From contig DCFX01000081.1 in the NCBI GenBank assembly GCA_002314445.1, positions 1-50,671 on the forward strand: a stretch of 50,671 nt of DNA, in the 5' to 3' direction. A program made the position numbers and the translations under genes. The DNA is from Treponema sp. UBA1793 (lineage in GTDB: Bacteria > Spirochaetota > Spirochaetia > Treponematales > Treponemataceae). Below are positions 1 to 8,134 of this stretch, piece after piece (within the stretch, counting starts at the first letter, position 1; every line of letters begins with the position of its first letter). Under the pieces are notes generated by a model. It made no database searches. It was not told the origin of the DNA and saw only the letters and a list, made by a program, of their open reading frames with translations.

Positions 1-464
1 CAGGGGCAGGGATCGTTGCGGCCTACTTTTTTGCCGTCGCGTTTTACGGTCGTCGTTTTGAGCGAACCTGTTGTGTACTTCCAGTCGCCGTCTACTTTTT
101 TAAAAGCTGCCGTCTCGTGATGAACATCGCGCATTCCGTGAAGCGTATAATCAGCTTCAAATTCGACAACGCCCTCTTCGTCGCTTTCCAATCCCTTTTC
201 CGTATGCAGAACTCTCAGCCCGTGCCATGTAGACTGATTGCTCCAGTCTTCCGTGGCCTTACGGTCGATGTCTGCAATACCATCGCCTTCTTCACATGTA
301 TTGATAATAAAGTCTATAGCGTGCTCAACATAAGCAGTATAACGTGCGCGCATCAGAACTTCGGCCGTCAGAGCCTTTTCTGTTCCATTAATAATCGGTT
401 CGCAGCATTCGCCGTATTTTTTCCCTGAACCGCACGGGCAAAGATCATTTTTGTCGTTATTCAT
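1..464 (-). CDS. SEC-C motif protein, YchJ/UPF0225-like (3' end beyond window)
   Basis: The reading frame starts at ATG 464 and runs off the left edge, so the C-terminus is missing. The N-terminus reads MNNDKNDLCPCGSGKKYGEC, a complete SEC-C zinc-binding motif (CxC...CC). The last visible residues, RNDPCP, begin a second SEC-C motif, the two-ended layout of YchJ-like proteins. The middle part (LTAEVLMRARYTAYV) matches the family's NTF2-like core. The exact role of YchJ proteins is unknown; SEC-C motifs bind zinc and can contact SecB or nucleic acids. No Shine-Dalgarno precedes the start; a promoter with its -10 seven bases before the ATG suggests a leaderless mRNA. It is divergent from the FGE-domain gene at 585. 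Confidence 0.85.
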   Translation of the reverse strand, partial: MNNDKNDLCPCGSGKKYGECCEPIINGTEKALTAEVLMRARYTAYVEHAIDFIINTCEEGDGIADIDRKATEDWSNQSTWHGLRVLHTEKGLESDEEGVVEFEADYTLHGMRDVHHETAAFKKVDGDWKYTTGSLKTTTVKRDGKKVGRNDPCP

Positions 465-471
465 ACATATG

Positions 472-501
472 AGTATACCATATTTCCTCAATCTCAAGCA
501 A
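472..501 (-). promoter_or_regulatory. Promoter of the YchJ-like gene, leaderless geometry
   Basis: On the minus strand: TTGCTT (496-501), 18-nt spacer, TATACT (472-477) with an upstream TG (extended -10), then 7 nt to ATG 464. The predicted transcription start falls at or next to the start codon. Confidence 0.6.
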
Positions 502-546
502 TGAGACACATATTGCAGCTGAATTGAGGAGCCAGAATTTTTTTAC

Positions 547-575
547 GTGTCAAATCCGGATTTGTATGATATAAT
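547..575 (+). promoter_or_regulatory. Promoter of the FGE-domain gene, near-leaderless
   Basis: An extended -10, TG-A-TATAAT (567-575), lies 9 nt before ATG 585. A weak -35 candidate GTGTCA (547-552) sits 17 nt upstream. An in-frame stop at 567-569 rules out an upstream start, and no Shine-Dalgarno is present. Confidence 0.6.
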
Positions 576-584
576 AGTTGGAAT

Positions 585-1373
585 ATGATGATTTTGGTTG
601 AAGGCAGTACATTTCAAATGGGTTCTGCAACAGGTATGGCTGATGAACGTCCAGTGCATACGGTCACTCTGGATAGTTTTTATATGGCTGAACATGAAGT
701 TACTCAGTCTGAATGGAAAAAAATCATGGGAAACAATCCATCATATTTTTCCGACAACCCGTTCAACGGTGAAACGCAGTCAAGACGTCCTGTTGAACAC
801 ATAAGTCATTATGATGTATATGTCTACTGCAACAGGCGCAGCATGGCGGAAAACCTTACACCATGTTATTTAATCGGTGGAATTGACAATCCTGACAAAT
901 GGGGAAAAATACCCGAAGAGCAGAACAGTATGTGGGATAATGTTGAATGCCGCTGGGATGTAAACGGATACAGGCTGCCGACTGAAGCGGAATGGGAATA
1001 TGCCGCACGCGGCGGTGCACATGACGGCCAGAAAAAAGTATTAAAAGATTCCGACGAAAATCACTCATGGAACAAAAACAACAGTGAGTGCATGACTCAT
1101 TCCGTCTGTATAAAAGTACCTTCCGTTCTCGGTTTTTACGATTTGTTCGGCAATGTATGGGAATGGTGCTGGGACTGGTATGACTGCTATAAATCCGGAG
1201 CATCCGTAAATCCTCACGGAGCTGTACGCACCATCGAAAACACCGACCGCATGGGGCGCGGAGGTGCATGGAATGCAGAACCGTCAGACTGTTCTCCCTT
1301 CTTCAGAAACTGCGGGAGTCCTGCCTCCCGTTATAATTTTATCGGAATGAGAGTCGTCCGAAGTAAAAAATGA
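585..1373 (+). CDS. FGE/sulfatase-modifying-factor domain protein (SUMF1 family)
   Basis: This 262-residue protein is almost entirely one FGE-sulfatase domain. It opens with GSTFQMGS and has the family blocks HEVTQSEW (about 45), GYRLPTEAEWEYAARGG (about 130), LFGNVWEWCWDWY (about 185) and RGGAWN (about 220). Such proteins include formylglycine-generating enzymes, but most bacterial single-domain members are of unknown function. The C-terminal region here (FFRNCGSPASRYNFIGMRVV) lacks the paired active-site cysteines of true FGE, so sulfatase activation is unlikely. There is no signal peptide, so it is probably cytoplasmic. The start is ATG 585 or the adjacent ATG 588. Its stop overlaps the next gene's start (ATGA), so the two are probably translationally coupled. 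Confidence 0.85.
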   Translation: MMILVEGSTFQMGSATGMADERPVHTVTLDSFYMAEHEVTQSEWKKIMGNNPSYFSDNPFNGETQSRRPVEHISHYDVYVYCNRRSMAENLTPCYLIGGIDNPDKWGKIPEEQNSMWDNVECRWDVNGYRLPTEAEWEYAARGGAHDGQKKVLKDSDENHSWNKNNSECMTHSVCIKVPSVLGFYDLFGNVWEWCWDWYDCYKSGASVNPHGAVRTIENTDRMGRGGAWNAEPSDCSPFFRNCGSPASRYNFIGMRVVRSKK

Positions 1374-2656
1374 TGACACTACTTATAAAACAACTCACTC
1401 CTTCTCTTGCGGACGACTTCCTGTCGTATTTTGACACAGATGCTTTCAGTGACCACCCGGAATGGGCAGGATGTTACTGCCTTGAAAGTCATCTTCGCGA
1501 TGATGCAGAAAAAATTCTTGACACCAGGGGACGCCATTCGCGCAGGCAGCGGGCGGACGAGCTTATCAGGACCGGTATGATGAACGGCTATCTCGCATAT
1601 GACAATGGGAAAGTCGTCGGCTGGTGCAACACCGATGACAAACGCTGTTACTGCCGCATAGCAGACAATGAGAAATATACAACAGACGGAAGGGTAAAAG
1701 CTGTATATTGTTTTGATATTGCACCGCAGTACAGAGGCAGAGGAATTGCGCTCAAACTTCTTGAACGAGCCTGCGCAGATGCCGTATCAGAGGGATACGA
1801 ATTTATAGAAGGATATGTGTCTAAGGATATGACCGGCATATATCAGCATCACGGACCGGAAGCTCTTTATGCGAAGAGCGGATTTTCCCGATACCGTGAA
1901 ACAAAAAATATCGTCATAATGCGCAAAACGCTGCCGCAGAAAAAGCAGCTGGTATATAAAAATATAAAGGGCATTTTTTTTGACCTGGGATGGACACTGG
2001 AATTTCCCCGCAACGGGGACTGGATGCTTACGTCTTTTTTCTGTCAGTCATGCAATCAGACAGCGCTTTCCGGAGTCTCTCCGCTTGAACTGAAAGCGGC
2101 CCTTTCAGAAGGATTTGATTATCTGTCAAAGAACCACAAAGTCAGTTCAGAGGAAGAAGAGGAAAAACAGTTTGTTAATTATTACGAAATAATCGGAAAG
2201 GTACTGCCATCGCTAGGCATTACGCACAAGACAGCAGCCGGTATTGCCCATGACAGAACGTACAACATGCATAATTACGAGCTTTTTGAAGGAACGAGAG
2301 AAACTCTTGAAAAATTAAAACAGAAGGGCTTCAAGCTTGGAATAATTTCCGACACATGGCCGTCCGTAAGGACACAGCTTGCATATTTCGACATCATGCA
2401 GTATTTTGACTGCGCCACATTCAGCTGCGACCTTGGTGTATTTAAACCAAATCCTGCTATGTATAAAGACGCGCTTGGCAAGATGGAACTGCCGGCGGAA
2501 CAGACAGTCTTTGTTGACGATATGCCGTACATCCTTGAAGGCGCACAGAAACTCGGCATAAAACCGATACAATCAGTTCAGGAGCCGGGAAAGCGCCCTG
2601 ATTCACGCTTTCCCTTTATTATCAGACCGGAAGATATTCCGGAGATTATCTGCTGA
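1370..2656 (+). CDS. GNAT acetyltransferase - HAD hydrolase fusion
   Basis: A 428-residue two-domain protein. Residues about 1-190 are a GNAT N-acetyltransferase with the acetyl-CoA loop QYRGRGIA after CFDIAP, plus GWCNTD. Residues about 198-428 are a HAD-like hydrolase: motif I FFDLGWTL with the nucleophile Asp, motif II IISDT, the motif III lysine in GVFKPNP, and motif IV VFVDDMPY. Gly replaces the second Asp of motif I; YihX-type phosphatases with DLG keep activity, so this alone does not argue for an inactive enzyme. Substrates are unknown. The start overlaps the FGE gene's stop by four bases, and the 3' end overlaps the convergent kinase gene by 11 bases. No frameshift separates the domains, so the fusion looks genuine. 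Confidence 0.8.
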   Translation: MMTLLIKQLTPSLADDFLSYFDTDAFSDHPEWAGCYCLESHLRDDAEKILDTRGRHSRRQRADELIRTGMMNGYLAYDNGKVVGWCNTDDKRCYCRIADNEKYTTDGRVKAVYCFDIAPQYRGRGIALKLLERACADAVSEGYEFIEGYVSKDMTGIYQHHGPEALYAKSGFSRYRETKNIVIMRKTLPQKKQLVYKNIKGIFFDLGWTLEFPRNGDWMLTSFFCQSCNQTALSGVSPLELKAALSEGFDYLSKNHKVSSEEEEEKQFVNYYEIIGKVLPSLGITHKTAAGIAHDRTYNMHNYELFEGTRETLEKLKQKGFKLGIISDTWPSVRTQLAYFDIMQYFDCATFSCDLGVFKPNPAMYKDALGKMELPAEQTVFVDDMPYILEGAQKLGIKPIQSVQEPGKRPDSRFPFIIRPEDIPEIIC

Positions 2657-3245
2657 TTGCATCAAGAATAAGCTGTGCACACTTATCCATGCCGATACTG
2701 TCGCTTTTTAAACACATATCATAATTCGCAACATCACCCCATGTCCGGTCTGTATTATATTTATAATACAGTCTGCGCCGTTTATCTCTGTCCTCAAGAA
2801 ATTTGCTTATATTCTTTGTTTCGATTTTATACCCTTCCGTTGCGCGCTGAATACGGAAATCCATACCGGCATAGATAAACACGTTAAAGCAGTCTTTCCG
2901 TTCACGCAGCACATAATCGGCGCAACGCCCGACAATAACACATGGTTCTTTATCTGCAAGTTCTTTAATAATATTGTACTGGATGACATACAGCTTGTCG
3001 AAAACTGACTGACCCGACGAAAATCCGCCGAATTCCGACGGTACACTGTATACAAGATTCTGTCCGGATGTGGCATATTCTCCGCGTTCTTCAATAAATT
3101 CTTTAGCCAGTCCGCTTTTTTCCGCAATTTTTTCTATCAAATCCCTGTCATAATATTTCCAGCCAAGCTTCTCTGCGACATTCTGAGCAATTATGCGTCC
3201 GCCGCTTCCGAATTGTCTGCTCACTGTAATAATTTTTGTAGTCAT
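2646..3245 (-). CDS. Cytidylate kinase-like family protein
   Basis: A 199-residue protein from ATG 3245, chosen because AGGAGG lies 6 nt upstream; the frame extends further upstream without a better start. The N-terminus TTKIITVSRQFGSGGR is the P-loop typical of the cytidylate-kinase-like family (PF13189). CVIVGRCADYVL and the arginine-rich lid region EDRDKRRRLYYKYNTDRTWGD are also diagnostic. It probably phosphorylates a nucleotide or small molecule in the cytoplasm, but the substrate of this subfamily is not established. It is convergent with, and overlaps, the GNAT-HAD gene. Confidence 0.8.
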   Translation of the reverse strand: MTTKIITVSRQFGSGGRIIAQNVAEKLGWKYYDRDLIEKIAEKSGLAKEFIEERGEYATSGQNLVYSVPSEFGGFSSGQSVFDKLYVIQYNIIKELADKEPCVIVGRCADYVLRERKDCFNVFIYAGMDFRIQRATEGYKIETKNISKFLEDRDKRRRLYYKYNTDRTWGDVANYDMCLKSDSIGMDKCAQLILDAISR

Positions 3246-3292
3246 GTTTTCCTCCTGTAAAAGGTCAAGCTGAACTCGCGCGACTGAAACAC

Positions 3293-3321
3293 ACTGATTA
3301 AATCTCAATGATTTAATCAGT
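3293..3321. repeat. Perfect 12-bp inverted repeat upstream of the kinase gene
   Basis: Arms ACTGATTAAATC (3293-3304) and GATTTAATCAGT (3310-3321) flank a 5-nt centre. It is AT-rich with no T-tract typical of a terminator. It sits about 50 bp upstream of the kinase start at 3245 and about 100 bp upstream of the ettA promoter, so an operator is possible. Confidence 0.5.
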
Positions 3322-3426
3322 ATTTTCCTTACTATTGATGCAAACCGTTAATACACCGGTTTCTTATAACAGTATATACCTTTTTTGACTTCCACGCATC
3401 TACTCATCTGTAACGGGGCATTATCT

Positions 3427-3455
3427 TTGACTTTTGCGTGGGACTCATATATAGT
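3427..3455 (+). promoter_or_regulatory. ettA promoter, near-leaderless
   Basis: TTGACT (3427-3432), 17-nt spacer, TATAGT (3450-3455), then 9 nt to ATG 3465. There is no Shine-Dalgarno between the -10 and the start codon. Confidence 0.6.
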
Positions 3456-3464
3456 AGTAGTTAT

Positions 3465-5225
3465 ATGGCAAAGACATTCGACGATAAAAAAATCATTTAC
3501 ACTATGGATGACGTGAGCCGCGCATACGGTACGAAAGTCGTTCTTAAAGACATCAGTATCTCGTATTATTACGGCGCAAAAATAGGCGTCATCGGTCCGA
3601 ACGGTTCGGGAAAATCAAGCCTTTTTAAAATTCTTGCAGGCATTGATACTGATTTTACAGGAGAAACAAAACTGGCTCCGGGATATACAATCGGGTACCT
3701 TGAACAGGAACCTCAGCTTGCTCCCGGGAAAACAGTAAAGGAAATCGTAAGCGAAGGCGTAAAACAGATAACAGACATGCTCGCCGAATTCGACAAAGTA
3801 AACGAAGCATTCGGCGATCCTGATGCGGATTTCGACAAGCTCGGCGCACGCCAGGCTGAACTGCAGGAAAAACTCGACGTAATGGACGCATGGAATCTGG
3901 ACAACAACCTTGAGCTCGCAATGGACGCACTCCGCTGCCCGCCTGCAGATCAGATTGTAGACGTACTGAGCGGCGGAGAACGCCGCCGCGTCGCACTCTG
4001 CAGGCTGCTGCTCGAACAGCCTGACATTCTGCTGCTTGACGAACCGACAAACCATCTTGACGCGGAAACAGTTGCGTGGCTGGAAAAGCACCTTAACGAC
4101 TATCCGGGAACGGTTATTGCAATCACGCACGACCGCTACTTTCTTGACGATGTTGCCGGCTGGATACTCGAACTTGACCGCGGCGAAGGATATCCATTTA
4201 AAGGAAACTATTCAAGCTGGCTTGAACAGAAGGAAAAGAGGCTTGAGCAGGAAGAAAAAGGCGAAAGCGAACGCCGGAAAGAAATGCAGCGTGAGCTTGA
4301 GTGGATACACATGGGAGCTAAAGGGCGTCAGGCAAAACATAAAGAACATATCACGCGCTACAACGAACTTCTTGCTCAGGAAGGTAAGACACAATTTAAG
4401 GATACTCAGATTTCCATTCCTGCCGGCCCACGGCTCGGAGGTGTTGTTATAGAAGCGCACGACATTACCAAAGCGTTCGGAGACAAGCTGCTCTTTGAAA
4501 ATTTGAACTTCCAAGTTCCGGCAGGAGCTGTCGTCGGTATAGTCGGCCCTAACGGCGCAGGTAAGACGACACTTTTCAAGCTGATTGCAGACGCTGCAGG
4601 CCAGACCGTCGACCGCCTCGACGGAAAGGACGGCGGAGAAAAGCCGGACAGCGGATTTATTAAAGTCGGTTCCACGGTAAAGCTTGTATACGTAGACCAG
4701 ATGCGTTCAAAACTCGACATGAACAAAACAGTTTTTGAACAGCTGGGCGGCGGACAGGATTTAATAAAACTCGGCGCCGTGGATGAAAAAGGCCGCGCGC
4801 TTGAAGGCGGCGTACGTGAGGTAAACGCGCACGCATACTGTTCGTGGTTCAACTTCAACGGAGCCGACCAGAACAAAAAAATCAGCGTGCTGTCGGGCGG
4901 CGAAAAAAACAGGCTGAACCTGGGTATGATGCTCAAGGAAGCAGGAAACGTACTCATGCTCGACGAACCGACAAACGATCTCGACGTCCAGACAGTACGC
5001 GCACTTGAAGAAGCTCTGGAAGACTTTGCCGGCTGTGCGCTTGTCGTAAGCCACGACCGCTGGTTCCTTGACCGTATCTGCACGCATATCCTCGCGTTTG
5101 AAAACAACAGCGAAGTACGCTGGTTCGAAGGCAACTGGTCAGAATATGCCGAGTGGAAAAAAGAACAGTTCGGCGAGGAAGCCGGAGTTCCAAAACGCAC
5201 CACGTACAGAAAACTTACAAGATAA
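3465..5225 (+). CDS. ettA: ABC-F translational throttle EttA
   Basis: A 586-residue soluble protein with two ABC ATPase domains and no membrane segments. Domain 1 has Walker A GPNGSGKSS, signature LSGGERRRVAL and Walker B DILLLDEPTNHLD. Domain 2 has GPNGAGKTT, LSGGEKNRLNL and VLMLDEPTNDLD. Between them lies the charged linker (LEQKEKRLEQEEKGE...). The N-terminal arm insert (LQEKLDVMDAWNLDNNLE) and the sequence NYSSWLEQKE are characteristic of EttA. EttA binds the ribosomal E site and couples the first peptide bond to the ATP/ADP ratio. ATG 3465 is preferred over an upstream in-frame start because the promoter lies just before it. A shared terminator follows. Confidence 0.93.
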   Translation: MAKTFDDKKIIYTMDDVSRAYGTKVVLKDISISYYYGAKIGVIGPNGSGKSSLFKILAGIDTDFTGETKLAPGYTIGYLEQEPQLAPGKTVKEIVSEGVKQITDMLAEFDKVNEAFGDPDADFDKLGARQAELQEKLDVMDAWNLDNNLELAMDALRCPPADQIVDVLSGGERRRVALCRLLLEQPDILLLDEPTNHLDAETVAWLEKHLNDYPGTVIAITHDRYFLDDVAGWILELDRGEGYPFKGNYSSWLEQKEKRLEQEEKGESERRKEMQRELEWIHMGAKGRQAKHKEHITRYNELLAQEGKTQFKDTQISIPAGPRLGGVVIEAHDITKAFGDKLLFENLNFQVPAGAVVGIVGPNGAGKTTLFKLIADAAGQTVDRLDGKDGGEKPDSGFIKVGSTVKLVYVDQMRSKLDMNKTVFEQLGGGQDLIKLGAVDEKGRALEGGVREVNAHAYCSWFNFNGADQNKKISVLSGGEKNRLNLGMMLKEAGNVLMLDEPTNDLDVQTVRALEEALEDFAGCALVVSHDRWFLDRICTHILAFENNSEVRWFEGNWSEYAEWKKEQFGEEAGVPKRTTYRKLTR

Positions 5226-5240
5226 AGCAAAAACAAATAT

Positions 5241-5281
5241 ACAAAGGGGCTGTTCGTTCTCACGAGCAGCCCCTTTGTTAT
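5241..5281. terminator. Bidirectional terminator between ettA and the aldo/keto reductase gene
   Basis: A 17-bp stem with one G-U pair (left arm ACAAAGGGGCTGTTCGT) and a 4-nt loop, placed between convergent genes. T-rich sequence lies on the ettA side; the minus-strand side is followed by ATATTTGTTTTT. Confidence 0.8.
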
Positions 5282-5296
5282 TAATAATTTTGGTGG

Positions 5297-6427
5297 TTAC
5301 ATTGCAGACACAATGGAGGAAATCTCTTTCCCGAGCGTTTCCAAATCATCTCTGATATGAATTTTCTGCGGACATTTCGTCTCGCACGCCCCGCACTTTC
5401 TGCAGAGTTCTGCATTCGCTTTGTCAGATGTCATCATCTTCCAGTCATATGAAACACTGTTTTTGTTCCCGTACATTCCCCAGTCGTTCCAGACTTTGAA
5501 ATTACGAGGAATGTCTACACCGTACGGGCACGGCATACAGTAACGGCATGCCGTACAGCCGTTGCGGATGCGGGTCTTAATCGCTTTACGGACGGAAACA
5601 ACCGCAGCTTCTTCCTGCGCATCAAGGGGAACAAATGGTGAAAATGTTGCAAGGTTATCTCTGAGCTGCCCTTCGGTCGACATACCGCTCAGGACGACTT
5701 TTACGCCGCCTTTTCCCGCTGCAAAACGAAGCGCCCATGACGCAGGCGTTGAGGCAGAATGAATTGCCGTAAACGGACTGACAATTTCCGGAGGCAGATT
5801 GGCAAGCGAACCGCCTTTTACCGGCTCCATGATAATAAGCGGGATGCCGTTCTGTTCCGCAAGACTGCGGCCCCGTTCCCCCGCCTGTTCTTCAGTATCC
5901 ATATAATTGTACTGTATCTGGCAGAAATCCCATTTTCTGTATTTCACTATCAGCTCGAATGTATCATATCCGTCGTGGAACGAAAAACCAAGATGTCTGA
6001 TTCTACCCGCTTTCTGTTCCTCAAGAAGATAGTCGACAACGCCGAGTTTTACCATTTTTTCAAATCTGCCCCTATCAAGGGCATGCAGCAGATAAAAATC
6101 AGCATATTTCAGCTGAAGACGGCCAAGCTGCTTCTGAAAGAGCGTATGGGCATCTTCAAGTGAATTTACCTCCCACACAGGAAGTTTTGTGGCGACAAAA
6201 AAAGATTCCCGGGGCAGCTTTGAAAGATATGCACCCACGAACGGTTCACTTTCTCCATTGTGGTACGGATACGCCGTATCGAAGTAGTTCACTCCTGCTT
6301 TGCGCGCTGCATCAAGCATAGCTTCCGCAGCCGGTTTATTAATATGACCATCGGCAGTCTGAGGGAATCTCATACAGCCGAAACCAAGAACAGATACTCT
6401 GTCTCCGCAAAAATTTCTGTATTCCAT
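5297..6427 (-). CDS. Aldo/keto reductase with C-terminal ferredoxin domain
   Basis: A 376-residue cytoplasmic oxidoreductase. The N-terminal 280 residues form an AKR barrel (VLGFGCMRFP start; NYFDTAYPYHNGESE with the catalytic Tyr; LGFSFHDGYD). The C-terminus carries two cysteine clusters, CTACRYCMPCP and CRKCGACETKCP, fitting 4Fe-4S centres. The start is ATG 6427 because AKR homology begins there and a consensus promoter ends 6 nt upstream; the in-frame upstream extension has no family similarity. The physiological substrate is unknown. Confidence 0.9.
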   Translation of the reverse strand: MEYRNFCGDRVSVLGFGCMRFPQTADGHINKPAAEAMLDAARKAGVNYFDTAYPYHNGESEPFVGAYLSKLPRESFFVATKLPVWEVNSLEDAHTLFQKQLGRLQLKYADFYLLHALDRGRFEKMVKLGVVDYLLEEQKAGRIRHLGFSFHDGYDTFELIVKYRKWDFCQIQYNYMDTEEQAGERGRSLAEQNGIPLIIMEPVKGGSLANLPPEIVSPFTAIHSASTPASWALRFAAGKGGVKVVLSGMSTEGQLRDNLATFSPFVPLDAQEEAAVVSVRKAIKTRIRNGCTACRYCMPCPYGVDIPRNFKVWNDWGMYGNKNSVSYDWKMMTSDKANAELCRKCGACETKCPQKIHIRDDLETLGKEISSIVSAM

Positions 6428-6433
6428 ACAAAA

Positions 6434-6462
6434 AGTATGAAAGATTATTACCAGCCTGTCAA
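6434..6462 (-). promoter_or_regulatory. Aldo/keto reductase promoter, leaderless geometry
   Basis: On the minus strand: TTGACA (6457-6462), exactly 17 nt, CATACT (6434-6439), exactly 6 nt, then ATG 6427. The predicted +1 coincides with the A of the start codon, and no Shine-Dalgarno is possible. Confidence 0.75.
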
Positions 6463-6540
6463 CTTTTTTGACCTGTAAGTTTAAAAAATAATGCCGCAGC
6501 ACAAGGCTCCGGCATATCATACCGCCGGCAGAATGCACCT

Positions 6541-7914
6541 TTACATTCTCTTGCCTGCATCAAGCGCAAGTTCAGAGCGTTCACATTCTTCCGAAAACAT
6601 CGTAATCTGGGCGCAGAGCGGGCTGCCCTTCATGCGGTCGGCAGCATAACTGAGTCCGTTCGAACGTTCGTCAAGCAGCGTATTGTCAATCTGTGCCGGA
6701 TCTCCGACAAGGATAACTTTTGTCCCTTCGCCAACCCGGGTAATAATTCCCTTTACCTGACGGGGTGTCAGATTCTGCGCTTCGTCGATAATAAGCCACG
6801 AACCTGTTATTGAACGGCCCCTCATGAAATTCATTGCCTGTGCTTCTATCATTCCGCCGTCAAACAGATAACTGATGGACGTCTGAATATCTTCCGTTGT
6901 CTGCGATTTCTTATGTGCAATCTGGCAGCCGAACAGTATTTCAAGGTTGTCAAGGATGGGGCGCATAAGCGGAGATATTTTTTCCTTTTCCGAACCGGGA
7001 AGAAATCCGATATCTTCGTCGAACTGTGCGTTGGGACGACAGACAAGTATTTTCCGGTACTCTTCCCCGTTATGGTCGACTATTTTATCAAGCCCGACCG
7101 CAAGGCTGTAAAATGTCTTTGCCGTTCCTGCAGGGCCTTTTATAATGACGAGTGGAATTTTTGCAGCAGGGAGAAGGAGCGCTTCCTGAATAAATTTCTG
7201 TCCGACGTTCTTGGGCCTTACGCCGAACGGATTCCTTTTTTCATATTTCAAAGGAATTATGTTATTCCCGGATTTTCTGCCGAGCAGCGACGTTTTCCGG
7301 TCCACATCAGAATGAATTATGAAAAATTCGTTTTCGACTGAATCGACAGGAACGGGACTGCCCTGCTCATTAACCGTATACACCTTATCTGCCGGAATCC
7401 CGTCTTTCCTGAAACCGGCAAGCAGATTTTCCGGCGCATATACTTCCTGCCTTCCCGCATATGACTCGGTATCTGTCGGAACCTGGTCGGTCGTAAAATC
7501 TTCAACAGGGATACCCATAATCTGAGCCTTGATTCTGACAACCATATCTTTTGTAACAAGAATGACTTTTTCATTCTTGTCCATAAGTCCCTTGCAGACT
7601 TTGAGAATCCTGTTGTCAGGGCTTGACGGATTGAACCCGGCCGGTAAATCAACATCAATATGATTGATTTCAATTTTCAGCTCTCCGCCCCAGGGCAGCT
7701 TTACGCCTTCAAGCAGGTTACCCTCGGTTCTGAACTGTTCAAGAAACCGTATTGCCTGCCGGGCGTTCCGGCCTTTTTCGCCTTCTGCTTTTTTAATCCC
7801 GTCAAGTTCTTCAATTACCGCAAGAGGTAGAATAATACGATTGTCTTCAAATGATGCAAGCGCGTACGGAGTGTGAATAAGGACATTCGTATCAAGAACA
7901 TAGTTCTTTTTCAT
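6541..7914 (-). CDS. PIN domain - PhoH family ATPase
   Basis: A 457-residue protein. The N-terminal PIN nuclease domain begins KKNYVLDTNVLIHTPYAL, with the first acidic residue in LDTNV and later ones in PLAVIEELDGIKK and VTKDM. The C-terminal PhoH ATPase has Walker A GPAGTAKTF, Walker B WLIIDEAQNLTP and VGDPAQIDN. PIN-PhoH fusions (PhoH2) are ATP-dependent RNA helicase-RNases. The start ATG 7914 gives the intact PIN fold; a weak GAAGG lies upstream. It is co-oriented with the aldo/keto reductase gene but separated from it by 113 bp containing that gene's own promoter. Confidence 0.9.
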   Translation of the reverse strand: MKKNYVLDTNVLIHTPYALASFEDNRIILPLAVIEELDGIKKAEGEKGRNARQAIRFLEQFRTEGNLLEGVKLPWGGELKIEINHIDVDLPAGFNPSSPDNRILKVCKGLMDKNEKVILVTKDMVVRIKAQIMGIPVEDFTTDQVPTDTESYAGRQEVYAPENLLAGFRKDGIPADKVYTVNEQGSPVPVDSVENEFFIIHSDVDRKTSLLGRKSGNNIIPLKYEKRNPFGVRPKNVGQKFIQEALLLPAAKIPLVIIKGPAGTAKTFYSLAVGLDKIVDHNGEEYRKILVCRPNAQFDEDIGFLPGSEKEKISPLMRPILDNLEILFGCQIAHKKSQTTEDIQTSISYLFDGGMIEAQAMNFMRGRSITGSWLIIDEAQNLTPRQVKGIITRVGEGTKVILVGDPAQIDNTLLDERSNGLSYAADRMKGSPLCAQITMFSEECERSELALDAGKRM

Positions 7915-7962
7915 GAATTTCCCGCCTTCAGATTTTTAAAATCCGGATGTACTTTACAAAAG

Positions 7963-7994
7963 GCATCTCTAAAAACTTCAGTTTTCAGAGATGC
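7963..7994. repeat. Dispersed palindromic repeat, copy 1
   Basis: A 15-bp stem with one mismatch and a 2-nt loop; left arm GCATCTCTAAAAACT, right arm AGTTTTCAGAGATGC. The core CTCTRAAAACT..AGTTTTCAGAG recurs at 12001-12040 and 21197-21224. It lies in the 220-bp gap between the PIN-PhoH and glycosyltransferase genes. The rest of that gap (7995-8134) is AT-rich with no ORF I can support. Confidence 0.75.
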
Positions 7995-8134
7995 TCTGAA
8001 TAAGCATAAAAGGAGTCTAGCGTAAAATCAAGTGCGGATTATTCATCTTGTGTTAGAAATTATGTATTTTATAATTTATCAGTATTAAACCGGAGCGTAA
8101 CACCGGTACTTATTCCGGCGATATGTTTCCACCG

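Noticed and set aside
1370..2656. Inactive HAD domain because motif I lacks its second Asp
   Set aside because: Known HAD phosphatases such as YihX have DLG in motif I and remain active, so the change alone is not evidence of inactivity.
4406..5263. 285-codon open frame on the minus strand
   Set aside because: It lies wholly antisense to ettA, is Ser/Pro-rich with no family similarity, and reflects codon bias of the real gene.
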